From Rahnella woolbedingensis (lineage in GTDB: Bacteria; Pseudomonadota; Gammaproteobacteria; Enterobacterales; Enterobacteriaceae), in the NCBI RefSeq assembly GCF_003602095.1, contig NZ_RAHH01000020.1:42045-106044 (forward strand): 64,000 nt of DNA, given 5' to 3'. The position numbers and the translations under genes are program-made. This document shows positions 45,356-53,739 of the stretch, in pieces. Under the pieces are notes generated by a model that saw only the letters and a list, made by a program, of their open reading frames with translations, did no database searches and was not told the origin of the DNA. How positions within the stretch are numbered: position 1 is the stretch's first letter; each line of letters begins with the position of its first letter.

Positions 45356-46020
45356 TGGACTGGCAGGCAATTCTCACCTCATTACCGTCGCTCGGCACGG
45401 GCATGATTGCCACGCTGAAACTCTGCGCGATAGCGGCATTCTGCTCGCTGTTGTGGGGCACGCTGATGGCGGTTGCCCTGATGCGCGCCCCGCCATTCTG
45501 GCAACGGTTGCTGCATCTTTATACCAGCCTGACGCTGGCGCTTCCGCTGCTGATTGTCATCTATCTGCTCTATTTCGTGCTGCCGGAATACGACATCACC
45601 TTTACCTCGCCGCAGGTCGGCGTGCTGGCGCTGACGTTGTATTACGCGCCATATATCGCACAGGTGGTTCGCTCGGCAATTGAAATGTTGCCGCGCGGCC
45701 AGTGGGAGGCCTGTCGCGTTTTAGGGCTGAGCCGCACGGAACAGTTGCGCGACGTCGTGTTGCCACAAACGCTGCCGCAGATGCTGTCGCCGCTGGTCGG
45801 ACTGATGATCGGTCTGATTAAAGATTCCGCGCTGCTGTCGATTGTTTCGGTGCAGGAGTTTATGTACGCCGCCAAACAGGCAATTTCTGAGACTTACGCG
45901 CCGCTGGAGATTTATCTCACGGTCGCGCTCTGCTACTGGGTGCTGAACAGCCTGATTGACTGGCTGGCGCGCCATATTGAATTTCGCATGACGCGCTATC
46001 GTCGCGGCATGCAACATTAA
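45355..46020 (+). CDS. Amino-acid-type ABC transporter permease, second subunit
   Basis: A 221-residue permease of the same family: LGTGMIATLKLCAIAAFCSL at the start, YYAPYIAQVVRSAIEMLPRG and the coupling motif WEACRVLGLSRTEQLRDVVLPQ. It overlaps the first permease by one base. No ATP-binding subunit gene follows or precedes; the ATPase must come from elsewhere in the genome. Confidence 0.88.
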   Translation: MDWQAILTSLPSLGTGMIATLKLCAIAAFCSLLWGTLMAVALMRAPPFWQRLLHLYTSLTLALPLLIVIYLLYFVLPEYDITFTSPQVGVLALTLYYAPYIAQVVRSAIEMLPRGQWEACRVLGLSRTEQLRDVVLPQTLPQMLSPLVGLMIGLIKDSALLSIVSVQEFMYAAKQAISETYAPLEIYLTVALCYWVLNSLIDWLARHIEFRMTRYRRGMQH

Positions 46021-46033
46021 CCAGGAGAAAAAA

Positions 46034-46711
46034 ATGTCAGCTGAATTTGAGCATCGTGACATCCAGTTGATTGCCGCCCGCCACGGGAAAGCTGTGCGTC
46101 TGGCGAAAGGCGAAGCCGTTCAGGTCTTGAACCTGCATGGCACACAAGTGGTGGATTGCTGGGCGTATAACGCCGATGACGTCAGTGAATATATGTGTAT
46201 GGAAGCAACGCGCGTATGGAATCAGCGGCTGAATCCGCAGGTCGGCGACAGCTTTATCACCAGCCAGCGCCACCCTATTCTGACGCTGGTCGCCGATACC
46301 TCACCGGGTGTACACGACACCTTTATGGCTGCGTGCGATGCCCGTCGTTACGAGTTGCTCGGCTGTACCGAACCGCACCGCAACTGTCACGACAACCTGT
46401 TTGAAGGCATGGCCGAACTGGGCGTAAAACTGCCGCACGGCAATCTGGCCTCGTTCAATATCTTCATGAACATTCAGGTACAGCCAGACGGCCGCACCCT
46501 GAAAACACTGCCGGTTGTGACGCGTCCGGGCGATTACATCATCCTGCGTGCCGAGATGGACTGCTACGTCGCCTTCTCCGCCTGCCCGCAAGACATCGTC
46601 AGCATTCAGGGTCAGGGCGACAACACCCCGCGCGATGCCGAACTGCGCATTCTGACGTCAGGCTTCCCACAGGTGAAATTACAGGGGGCCTGGGTACCGG
46701 AAGAGGTTTAG
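46034..46711 (+). CDS. DUF1989 (urea carboxylase-associated) protein, third paralogue
   Basis: A 225-residue DUF1989 protein with intact HRNC (115-118, in TEPHRNCHDNLFEGM) and CPQD (184-187, in FSACPQDIVSIQGQ). Also visible are VVDCWAYNADDVSEYMCMEA and SFITSQRHPILTLVADTSPG. It starts 13 bases after the second permease, behind CCAGGAGAAAAAA. It resembles the first paralogue more than the degenerate second. Probably acts on the transported nitrogen compound. Confidence 0.85.
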   Translation: MSAEFEHRDIQLIAARHGKAVRLAKGEAVQVLNLHGTQVVDCWAYNADDVSEYMCMEATRVWNQRLNPQVGDSFITSQRHPILTLVADTSPGVHDTFMAACDARRYELLGCTEPHRNCHDNLFEGMAELGVKLPHGNLASFNIFMNIQVQPDGRTLKTLPVVTRPGDYIILRAEMDCYVAFSACPQDIVSIQGQGDNTPRDAELRILTSGFPQVKLQGAWVPEEV

Positions 46712-46738
46712 ATAACAGCGTTTTGTTGGATAGAGATC

Positions 46739-46766
46739 AAATCCACGCAGAGGCGTGGGTTTATTA
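46739..46766 (+). terminator. Hairpin terminator of the ABC/DUF1989 operon
   Basis: Stem AAATCCACGC/GCGTGGGTTT (46739-46748 and 46753-46762, one G-T pair) with loop AGAG, then ATTAA. The T-tract is short. It overlaps the end of the convergent gene at 46764 and may serve both strands. Confidence 0.75.
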
Positions 46767-47204
46767 ACACCCTCTGGTCCCTGTGATCAATTCGATACGG
46801 ATCTCATGATACCCCCAGACCGTGCTGTATTGTTCACTTGGACAGGTGTCAGGGGTGACGAGAATATTTGACCAGTAAACGCTCCAAACTTTACCACCAT
46901 GTCGCTCTGTGAATCCTTTACCGATGAAAAATTGCTCTATTTTTTTCTGTGCAGCTGGAACATCAGCAACATTCTCCCACGTGACGCTGTTAATTTCATA
47001 TCCATAGTCATCATCACCTTTGGCATAATAATTGACAGTATCAGATAATCTCGGCGCACTTTTGATAACCCCTGGGGTTATAATGTAATAATACGTCCAT
47101 TCGATTTTTGTATAGAACTTTCCGTCAAAAGTCTTGAGAAATATGAAAGAAGTCAGGAGAAACAGGATGATGAGGATGAATATAAAATGAGAAGGCATAG
47201 ACAT
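46764..47204 (-). CDS. Hypothetical membrane-anchored protein
   Basis: A 146-residue protein not recognised. One hydrophobic N-terminal segment (about residues 5-23, FIFILIILFLLTSFIFL) acts as anchor or uncleaved signal. The rest is soluble and extracytoplasmic, with YYAKGDDDYGYEINSVTWEN and a C-terminal pair of cysteines (TCPSEQYS and RGC) that could form a disulfide. Base composition is lower in GC than the operon beside it. It lies next to decayed sequence, so it may be acquired DNA. Confidence 0.6.
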   Translation of the reverse strand: MSMPSHFIFILIILFLLTSFIFLKTFDGKFYTKIEWTYYYIITPGVIKSAPRLSDTVNYYAKGDDDYGYEINSVTWENVADVPAAQKKIEQFFIGKGFTERHGGKVWSVYWSNILVTPDTCPSEQYSTVWGYHEIRIELITGTRGC

Positions 47205-47290
47205 ATCTTTTTTAGCATTTTTTTTCGACTTTCCCTCTTAAAGACACATAAATATCTCTGTTCAATAAATTTTTTTCTTCAAAAAAATTG

Positions 47291-47500
47291 TTACCTGGTG
47301 ATTTGGCAAAGCGTTTTCATTTCCTGATAGTAATCAACTGGGAAATACCAATCATTAAACTGCGGGAAAAACTGTCTGTCCTTTTCCTCAAATAAAATAC
47401 TTTTGAGTCTTCTGGCATCATCTCCCCCTTGCGTGCCCCAGATCGACCCAACCTAAAATCTTTGAGTTCCAGAGTTTATAACGCAGCTAATACATATAAA
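47291..47500 (-). pseudogene. Frameshifted remnant of an unrecognised gene
   Basis: On the minus strand one frame (about 47500 down to 47435) reads LRYKLWNSKILGWVDLGHA and is preceded by a stop. After a frameshift near 47437 another frame (47452-47291) continues GGDDARRLKSILFEEKDRQF then FPQFNDWYFPVDYYQEM and ends TLCQITR-stop. Both parts have protein-like composition and join in sense, so a former gene has lost its start and reading frame. The family was not recognised. Confidence 0.55.
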
Positions 47501-47639
47501 CAAATACTAGATATCAATGCCAAATAAAATAATAATTCATAAGGGTTATACCCATATAGCTTCACTTAGATGATAACTGCAAAATATAACCCTCATCTGT
47601 CAGAAATATTAATAACTTATTTGAATAATGCGGTTAATC

Positions 47640-47670
47640 AACCCTTTAAAATGATTAGTTTTAAAGGGTT
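47640..47670. terminator. Long inverted repeat downstream of the reductase gene
   Basis: Arms AACCCTTTAAAA (47640-47651) and TTTTAAAGGGTT (47659-47670) are perfect over 12 bp with loop TGATTAG. It begins about 26 bases after the stop of the minus-strand gene ending at 47696, where a terminator is expected, but no T-tract follows it on that strand. Confidence 0.5.
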
Positions 47671-47695
47671 AGCATTTACATTTAGCCCGTAATAA

Positions 47696-48328
47696 TTATT
47701 GCGCCCTTTTGGCCCCTTCCAGCGCAGTCCTTAATTCACTTTCCGTCATCCGCACACAATAAGATGGCGTTCCACGCTCGAACCGCCAGCCTTCATTAAG
47801 TGCACCGACGTCGACGGCGTCGAAACCAAATGCATCATACAGCGCAATCACTGCCTTTTTCGTCTGTGCATCATCGCCTGCCAGCGGTAACGCACGACGC
47901 TGCGGATCGCCAGCCGGCAAACCGTCGCTTTCGAGATCGGTCATCTGAATCGCATTGAACGCTTTGGTGACTTTAGCCTGCGGCAGGAAACTGGCGAGAT
48001 ACTCACTGGTCGTTGATTTCTGGCTATCCAGTTCGGCTACCTGCCCGTCGCGTTCAGGATAATAGTTGACCGCATCAATCACCGGTTTTCCGGCGATTTC
48101 CGCCACCGGCAGTTGCCCGATAGCTGTCAGCGGCACGGCTATCACCACGATATCGCCAAAAACAGCGGCTTCGGTCGCGGTACCAATTTCACAACCGATC
48201 ATCGGTTTGAGGCTGAACAGCGTCTGCGGCCCGCGTGAATTACTGAGCATGACCTGATGCCCGGCTTTGATCGCCAGTTTCGCAACCGCTCTGCCCACAA
48301 ATCCCGCGCCAATAATGCCTATTTTCAT
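47696..48328 (-). CDS. NADPH-dependent reductase, F420-dependent oxidoreductase-like
   Basis: A 210-residue NAD(P)-binding protein beginning MKIGIIGAGFVGRAVAKLAI, a Rossmann GxGxxG loop. SNSRGPQTL after the second strand suggests NADP binding. Further parts are VVIAVPLTAIGQLPVAEIAG, DAVNYYPERDG, AKVTKAFNAIQMTDL and DAFGFDAVDVGALNEGWRFE, as in F420-NADP oxidoreductase-like proteins of Proteobacteria. Start is ATG 48328 behind AAAGGTGAG. It is divergent from a LysR gene that probably controls it. Confidence 0.82.
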   Translation of the reverse strand: MKIGIIGAGFVGRAVAKLAIKAGHQVMLSNSRGPQTLFSLKPMIGCEIGTATEAAVFGDIVVIAVPLTAIGQLPVAEIAGKPVIDAVNYYPERDGQVAELDSQKSTTSEYLASFLPQAKVTKAFNAIQMTDLESDGLPAGDPQRRALPLAGDDAQTKKAVIALYDAFGFDAVDVGALNEGWRFERGTPSYCVRMTESELRTALEGAKRAQ

Positions 48329-48433
48329 GATTCTCACCTTTCATTTTGTTGTCGATAGAGTAAGAATAATTCGCTACTGTAAGTTAATAAATTGTCATCA
48401 CAGCTACAGACAAACAACAAATAAGAGGGAATC

Positions 48434-49321
48434 ATGGATCGCTTAACCAGCATGAATGTGTTCGTCAGAACCGCCGATCTGGGTTCTTTCGCAGCAGCAG
48501 CAGAGGCGTTGCGAATTTCTCCGCAGATGGTGGCGAAACATATTGCGCGGCTCGAATCCCGGCTGGGGACAGCATTGATAAACCGCACGACGCGACGTCA
48601 GCACCTGACAGACATCGGGCGCAGCTATTATGAACGCTGTAAAATCGTGCTTTCTGAGGCTGAGGCGGCCGATGCCATCGCGCTGGAAATGAAAGTCACG
48701 CCCTCAGGTACGTTGCGTGTGAATGCGCCGGTGACATTCGGCACATCGTCTCTTGCACCTTTCATTACGCATTATCTGGCGCAGTACCCGGAAACGCAGG
48801 TGGAACTGACACTCAGCGACCGGATGGTCGATCCGATCGAGGAAGGTTACGAGGTGATCCTGCGGATTGGCGAACTCAGCGACAGCCAGATGATTGCTTA
48901 TCCGCTGCGGCCCTACCGGCTGATTGCCTGCGCCTCTCCCGGTTATCTCGCGCAGAATGGCGTGCCGGAAACACCTGCGCAGCTTGCCACGCATTCGTGT
49001 CTGGTTTACGGTATCTGGTCGCCTCAGGCTCCCTGCCGCTGGCAGTTTCACAAAGACGGTAGAGTGCAGGAGATCCAGCCTGAAGGCCGCCTGCGTTCTA
49101 ACGACTGGCGAGCACTGCTGCATGCCGCCGTCAGCGGATACGGCGTCACGCTGGGGCCGGAAGATGTGCTGAGAGAAGAAATTAGCGCAGAACGCCTGAT
49201 TCAGGTTTTACCCGACTACGAAGGGCCTTCGCGACCGATGCATGTGCTGACACCGGCGGGTTTACGCCAGACGGTGAAGATCCGCAGTTTTATTAAGGCG
49301 ATACAAAAGGCATTTGGCTGA
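48434..49321 (+). CDS. LysR family transcriptional regulator
   Basis: A 295-residue LysR protein: MDRLTSMNVFVRTADLGSFA with helix-turn-helix through LINRTTRRQHLTDIGRSYYE, and an effector domain from GTLRVNAPVTFGTSSLAPFI. Divergent from the NADPH-dependent reductase gene with a 105-base gap holding both promoters. Similar in style to the LysR at 39690 but clearly distinct. Confidence 0.88.
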   Translation: MDRLTSMNVFVRTADLGSFAAAAEALRISPQMVAKHIARLESRLGTALINRTTRRQHLTDIGRSYYERCKIVLSEAEAADAIALEMKVTPSGTLRVNAPVTFGTSSLAPFITHYLAQYPETQVELTLSDRMVDPIEEGYEVILRIGELSDSQMIAYPLRPYRLIACASPGYLAQNGVPETPAQLATHSCLVYGIWSPQAPCRWQFHKDGRVQEIQPEGRLRSNDWRALLHAAVSGYGVTLGPEDVLREEISAERLIQVLPDYEGPSRPMHVLTPAGLRQTVKIRSFIKAIQKAFG

Positions 49322-49371
49322 GGCAGCAGATAAGTTCAATAAAAACATTTACACATATACTAATAAATCTT

Positions 49372-50211
49372 CTAGTTATTTAAGCGTTCAACTTCTCTTA
49401 AAAGACTTAAAGCGTTATAGCGGCGCATCAGGGTGATAATTGATATTATAAAAATCACACCAGGATAAAGTGCAATAAAGAAAAAAACATTCTGACCTTT
49501 TATGATTTTGGCAATATATTTTTGATCTTTTGGTTTCTGAAAACTTTCACATACTTTTTTTATTGTCTCGACTCTGAGGTGAGAGAATGATGAGAAATTT
49601 TTATAATCGAAATTTACAACTGCACATTTTTCTTCATCCAAATACCAGTCATGCCAAGAATGAGATGAAAAACTTATATTCGGCGCATAGTTACTGATTT
49701 TTTCTTTACCGACCCATATCCAAGGCTCACCCTCGTTGATTTTAAGGAGCGCTGCAGGTTTCAAGGCTATTGTTAGACTCAATAATAGTAAATAAAAGGT
49801 GACAGCCATAGTTATAAACATGCAAAGGGAAGTCCATCCCCTTGGACGTTTTACTGTCAATGCGGAAATGTCAAACCAATTTTTCGCTTGCGATACTTGT
49901 TTGATATCGATATTATTAACATCCATCCACTTAATAAATTCATTTATCTCATCAATACTTTTAGCTTTCATATTAAACAACATATTAAAGTGTTCAATGT
50001 CATTTCTCTTTCTCAAAAACCTCGTCAGGCTGTGACTATGGAATTCTTTCCCTCCCAGCATGAAACTCCACAGGCGATTAAGAATACTGTATGAAGAGCC
50101 AGCCCGCTGCTGGATATAAAACAAGACTGCAAGACATGCTGAAATTAACACCAGACTGTTAAGTAAACTGTCATACTTTAAAATAAAAGAAATTATAGTA
50201 TCAAAATCCAT
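49372..50211 (-). CDS. Hypothetical membrane protein
   Basis: A 279-residue protein not recognised. Three hydrophobic segments are visible: about residues 15-33 (LLNSLVLISACLAVLFYIQ), 127-150 (SLCMFITMAVTFYLLLLSLT) and 243-262 (VFFFIALYPGVIFIISIITL). The loops contain charged and aromatic stretches such as WHDWYLDEEKCAVVNFDYKN. AT-rich codon use differs from the neighbouring core-like genes, which suggests acquisition by transfer. Single gene between a LysR gene and the flavoprotein. Confidence 0.6.
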   Translation of the reverse strand: MDFDTIISFILKYDSLLNSLVLISACLAVLFYIQQRAGSSYSILNRLWSFMLGGKEFHSHSLTRFLRKRNDIEHFNMLFNMKAKSIDEINEFIKWMDVNNIDIKQVSQAKNWFDISALTVKRPRGWTSLCMFITMAVTFYLLLLSLTIALKPAALLKINEGEPWIWVGKEKISNYAPNISFSSHSWHDWYLDEEKCAVVNFDYKNFSSFSHLRVETIKKVCESFQKPKDQKYIAKIIKGQNVFFFIALYPGVIFIISIITLMRRYNALSLLREVERLNN

Positions 50212-50284
50212 GTTATCTTTTTCCCTGAATTCTTCATCCTGAATTCTTCATGATTTCCAGTTTGAAGACCTCAGAGTAGCATAA

Positions 50285-50310
50285 AAAACCCACGCTCTCA
50301 CGTGGGTTTT
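50285..50310 (-). terminator. Terminator of the flavoprotein reductase gene
   Basis: Read on the minus strand, AAAACCCACG/CGTGGGTTTT with loop TGAGAG is followed by TTATGC. It begins 27 bases after the stop at 50338 and belongs to the same stem family as those behind ychF and yajD. Confidence 0.85.
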
Positions 50311-50337
50311 CCTGTTTTAGCATTTACACTCTGACAG

Positions 50338-53115
50338 TTATTGCTTCGCCAGCGCCGCCGCGTTTTTTCCGGCGAGGATACCGAAGATGATAATATCGGC
50401 GACCGCATTACCGCCGATGCGGTTCGCGCCGTGGATGCCGCCGACCACTTCGCCTGCGGCCCAGGCACCGGTGATGACTTGTTTTTGCGCATCAAGCACG
50501 GCGGTATCCGGGTTGATGGTCACCCCCCCCATGGTGTGATGCACGCCCGGGGCGATGCGGATGGCAAAGAACGGTCCCATGTTGAGCGGATGACGCAACG
50601 CAGTAGTACGCCCGAAATCTTCGTCCTTTTTCTCCACCACAAACAGGTTGTAGCGCAGCAAGGTTTCAGAAAGCGTCTGCGGATCCATATTGAGTTTCAC
50701 CGCCAGTTCTTCCGGCGTTGGAGCGCTGATCACAAACCCTTTGGCGATATACTCATCAGCCGCTTTGTTATTCGCCCGCACTTGTTCGTCGAAGATAACC
50801 CAGGCACTTTTCTCCGGTAACGCGATAATTTCCGCGGACACTTTGTCGCGGGTTTCCATCTCGTTATAGAAACGCTTACCGGCCTGACTGACCAGGATCG
50901 CGCCGCCGCCGCGAATGGCTTCGGAGATCAGATAAGACGTAGTCTGTTCCACCGTCGGGTGGATCTGAATTTCGCCCATATCCACGGTATCTGCGCCCAG
51001 TTTTTGCAGCATGGCGATGCCGCTGCCGGTCGCGCCCGGATGGTTGGTCGTCACAAAACCATCAAGTTCTGGACGATATTTCACCACCATTTCGCGGTTG
51101 GCACTGAAACCACCGGTGGCGACGATCACGCTTTTCGCATTCAGGATGCGGCTGTCGTTGTATTCATCCACCACTTTCACGCCGGTCACCACGCCATTTT
51201 CAGAAAGGATTTCGGCGACGGAGGTTTCGAGCAGCACTTCGATTTCGCGTTTGTTGATGTTTTTCACCAGCCCGCTGATCAGGAATCCACCCACGGCGGA
51301 ACGGTCAGCCGGACGGTGCGTACGGTCGATGCTCATCCCGCCAGTGATGGTGATGTCGTTCAGCTCAATCTCTTTCGCTGCCAGCCATTCGACCGCTTCC
51401 GGCGCCAGCTCGACAAACTCGCGCAGCAAGACCGGATTGTTTTTAAACTTGCCGCCTTTCAGCGTTTCGTCATAAAACAGGTCTTTGCTGTCTTCGATGC
51501 CCTTCAGTTTCTGGAAACGCGTTTCTGCCGCGTTCATCCCGACTGAAGCTTTAATGGTGTTACCGCCAATCGTCGGCATTTTTTCGATAATCACCACATG
51601 CGCGCCTTCGTCATGCGCCTGAATGGCCGCTGCCAGCCCTGCGCCACCGCTGCCGATGACCACAACGTCGAAGTTTTGCGGTGCCTGCGGGTTACCGCCT
51701 TCTTCAATCACATGCTCTTTGCTGGATGTCGCCAGCGCGCGCGAAACGGCTTTTTTCAGCGCCTCACTCTGCGTGGTCGCGCCGGTAATGGCATCGACGT
51801 GCGGACTGTTGGCGACCAGCATACGGGTACGCAGGCTTTCAAACGTGGTGGTGAAATCGACGTCCAGCGAATCGTCTTTGACCAGTGCGATATCGGTAAT
51901 ACGGTCGGTATCCAGCGTAACGCTGATTTTCAGCTTCAGCGCTTCGGCTTCGACTTTCTCCTGATAAACGCCCGCTTTGTATTTACGACCTGTAACGCTG
52001 GTGTCGCGGATCATGGCGTCAACCAGTGAGAAGCGCCACAGAGGTTCAGGGATGTTCAGTTCTTCGCGTTTATGGCTGTCAATAAACAGTTCCAGGTGAT
52101 CGTTATTGATGATGCGGTCAGCCCAGTCCGGATAGGCGATGCAGGCTTTACCGACGGCGATCAGGTCAAAGCCGTATTCCAGCCCTTTCTCCGCATCCGC
52201 TTTGTTGATCACGCCACCGACGCCAATCACCGGCACTTTGGCCAGCGTTTCCGAACGCATCGCGCGGAACTTGGTAATAAGCGGAGTGGGATCCTGAGTA
52301 TCAACAATGGAAGGACGCAGTAACTGACCGACTGAGAAATGCACGTAGTCCAGCCCGCGCGCGGCGAGTTTTTCCAGCAGATACATCGTGTCATCGAAGC
52401 GGATGCCGGGAACTTCCAGCTCTTCCGGCGAGAAACGGTAGCCGATAATAAAGGAGTTATCGGCGAAGCGTTCCGCCATTTTATGGGTGATTTCCAGGAC
52501 TTCCAGCGGGAAACGGGCGCGTTTGTCGCGGTCGCCGCCCCATTTGTCGGTGCGCTGGTTGGAGTTTGGTGAATAAAATTGCTGGATCAGATACGTGTTA
52601 GCGCCGTGGATTTCCACGCCGTCGAATCCGGCTTTAATAGCACGGTTAACCGCATCACCAAACTTGGTGATCATGGTTTCCACTTCTTCGCCGGTCAGCT
52701 CTTTCGGCTGAGTCGCGCCTTCACGCGGGGCGGCGATAGCACTGGGTGCGACAGGTGTGCGGCCGCCAATCAGTTCCGGCTCCACCATTCTGCCGCCGTG
52801 ATAAATCTGCAAAATTGCTTTCGAGCCTTTGGATTTAATGGCATCCGCAATTTTCTTCAGACCGGAAATTTTGTTGTCGCTGTCAATGGCAATCGCACCG
52901 GGAAACGCCGGGCCCATACGGTCAATGAAGCAACACTCAACGATGATTGTCCCGATGCTGCCGGCCCGGTCGCGGTAATATTCCACCAGCTCACTGGTGA
53001 CGGTACCGTCATAGAAGCCGGTACAGGTGGTCATAGGTGCCATCAGCAGACGGTTTTTCAGTACCGCACCGTTGGGCAGCGTAAGCGGATTGAGTACCGG
53101 GGTCAGCTTATTCAT
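50338..53115 (-). CDS. Three-domain flavoprotein, probable soluble NADH:fumarate (enoate) reductase
   Basis: A 925-residue fusion. Residues about 1-360 form an old-yellow-enzyme-like FMN barrel (LKNRLLMAPMTTCTGFYDGT, GFDGVEIHGANTYLIQQFYS). About 370-465 is an FMN_bind domain with flavinylation motif DAITGATTQS, the target of ApbE. About 475-925 is a fumarate-reductase-type FAD domain (FDVVVIGSGGAGLAAAIQAH, VIVATGGFSANREM, HHTMGGVTIN). This layout is known for cytoplasmic NADH-dependent fumarate reductase of Klebsiella and acrylate reductase of Vibrio. ATG 53115 lies behind CGGAG; a TTG three codons earlier is less likely. No apbE gene is nearby. Divergent from a dicarboxylate transporter. Confidence 0.85.
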   Translation of the reverse strand: MNKLTPVLNPLTLPNGAVLKNRLLMAPMTTCTGFYDGTVTSELVEYYRDRAGSIGTIIVECCFIDRMGPAFPGAIAIDSDNKISGLKKIADAIKSKGSKAILQIYHGGRMVEPELIGGRTPVAPSAIAAPREGATQPKELTGEEVETMITKFGDAVNRAIKAGFDGVEIHGANTYLIQQFYSPNSNQRTDKWGGDRDKRARFPLEVLEITHKMAERFADNSFIIGYRFSPEELEVPGIRFDDTMYLLEKLAARGLDYVHFSVGQLLRPSIVDTQDPTPLITKFRAMRSETLAKVPVIGVGGVINKADAEKGLEYGFDLIAVGKACIAYPDWADRIINNDHLELFIDSHKREELNIPEPLWRFSLVDAMIRDTSVTGRKYKAGVYQEKVEAEALKLKISVTLDTDRITDIALVKDDSLDVDFTTTFESLRTRMLVANSPHVDAITGATTQSEALKKAVSRALATSSKEHVIEEGGNPQAPQNFDVVVIGSGGAGLAAAIQAHDEGAHVVIIEKMPTIGGNTIKASVGMNAAETRFQKLKGIEDSKDLFYDETLKGGKFKNNPVLLREFVELAPEAVEWLAAKEIELNDITITGGMSIDRTHRPADRSAVGGFLISGLVKNINKREIEVLLETSVAEILSENGVVTGVKVVDEYNDSRILNAKSVIVATGGFSANREMVVKYRPELDGFVTTNHPGATGSGIAMLQKLGADTVDMGEIQIHPTVEQTTSYLISEAIRGGGAILVSQAGKRFYNEMETRDKVSAEIIALPEKSAWVIFDEQVRANNKAADEYIAKGFVISAPTPEELAVKLNMDPQTLSETLLRYNLFVVEKKDEDFGRTTALRHPLNMGPFFAIRIAPGVHHTMGGVTINPDTAVLDAQKQVITGAWAAGEVVGGIHGANRIGGNAVADIIIFGILAGKNAAALAKQ

Positions 53116-53739
53116 TGTGATCAACTCCGAAATTTGTAGGTCTTGGATTTTTCTGTGGCCGCATTACTTACCCTTCTTTACCTTCTTCAATACCTTCTTC
53201 ATTAATGCAGAGAAGAAACCGGTTTAAATAAGCAATCCGAAGCAGGTGACAAATAGGAAATCTGGTGGTTCATTTATTGACATTACGCGATGAAATAGGT
53301 GTTCCAAACGTTCTGAAAGCAGGAGTTGTTTATTTATTCGGCATGGAAATCCATACCACCCTCAAGTGTTAATGATGAGTTGACAAAAATCAACTTTAGA
53401 TTAACATAAAAAATCCTACCTGCAAAATCAGCAAGTTGACCTCAAAAGTTGGCGTTTACGTAGATTTACTCTACATTTACATAAGCAGCTGCATTTAAAA
53501 AAAGAGTCGGAAAAATAACCACACTCTGCGTAATGATATATGACGAAATATAAGTGTACTCATCTCCTCATTCGCCCTAAGAATAATAGTAACTACTTAA
53601 TTTCGTCACAAAGTCTCCATCATCATTACGTACCGCTTAACACATTTTCGTTAAAGAATAATTAATGGTTTTCAGGAACAGAAAACAATCACTAACCACC
53701 GGGGCGAAAGGCTCACTCTCAATTACGGGCACAAAATTT
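53116..53739. promoter_or_regulatory. Divergent regulatory region of the flavoprotein and DASS transporter genes
   Basis: About 620 bases without a supported gene, AT-rich in its right two thirds. It carries the FNR-like site at 53380-53393 and a small GTAGA/TCTAC symmetry near 53458-53472. An in-frame ATG at 53665 would extend the transporter by 25 residues with no family support. No small RNA or ORF was recognised. Confidence 0.45.
53380..53393. promoter_or_regulatory. FNR-like binding site
   Basis: TTGACAAAAATCAA matches the FNR consensus TTGAT-N4-ATCAA at 9 of 10 defined bases. It lies between the divergent flavoprotein and transporter genes. Anaerobic induction by FNR fits a fumarate-reductase-like enzyme. 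Confidence 0.65.

Noticed and set aside
51011..51546. Open frames on the plus strand within the flavoprotein gene
   Set aside because: They lie antisense to a continuous 925-residue protein with conserved FAD motifs.
53665..53739. Upstream ATG adding 25 residues to the DASS transporter
   Set aside because: The added stretch is polar, unlike the family N-terminus, and the ATG at 53740 begins the usual sequence; the choice remains moderately uncertain.
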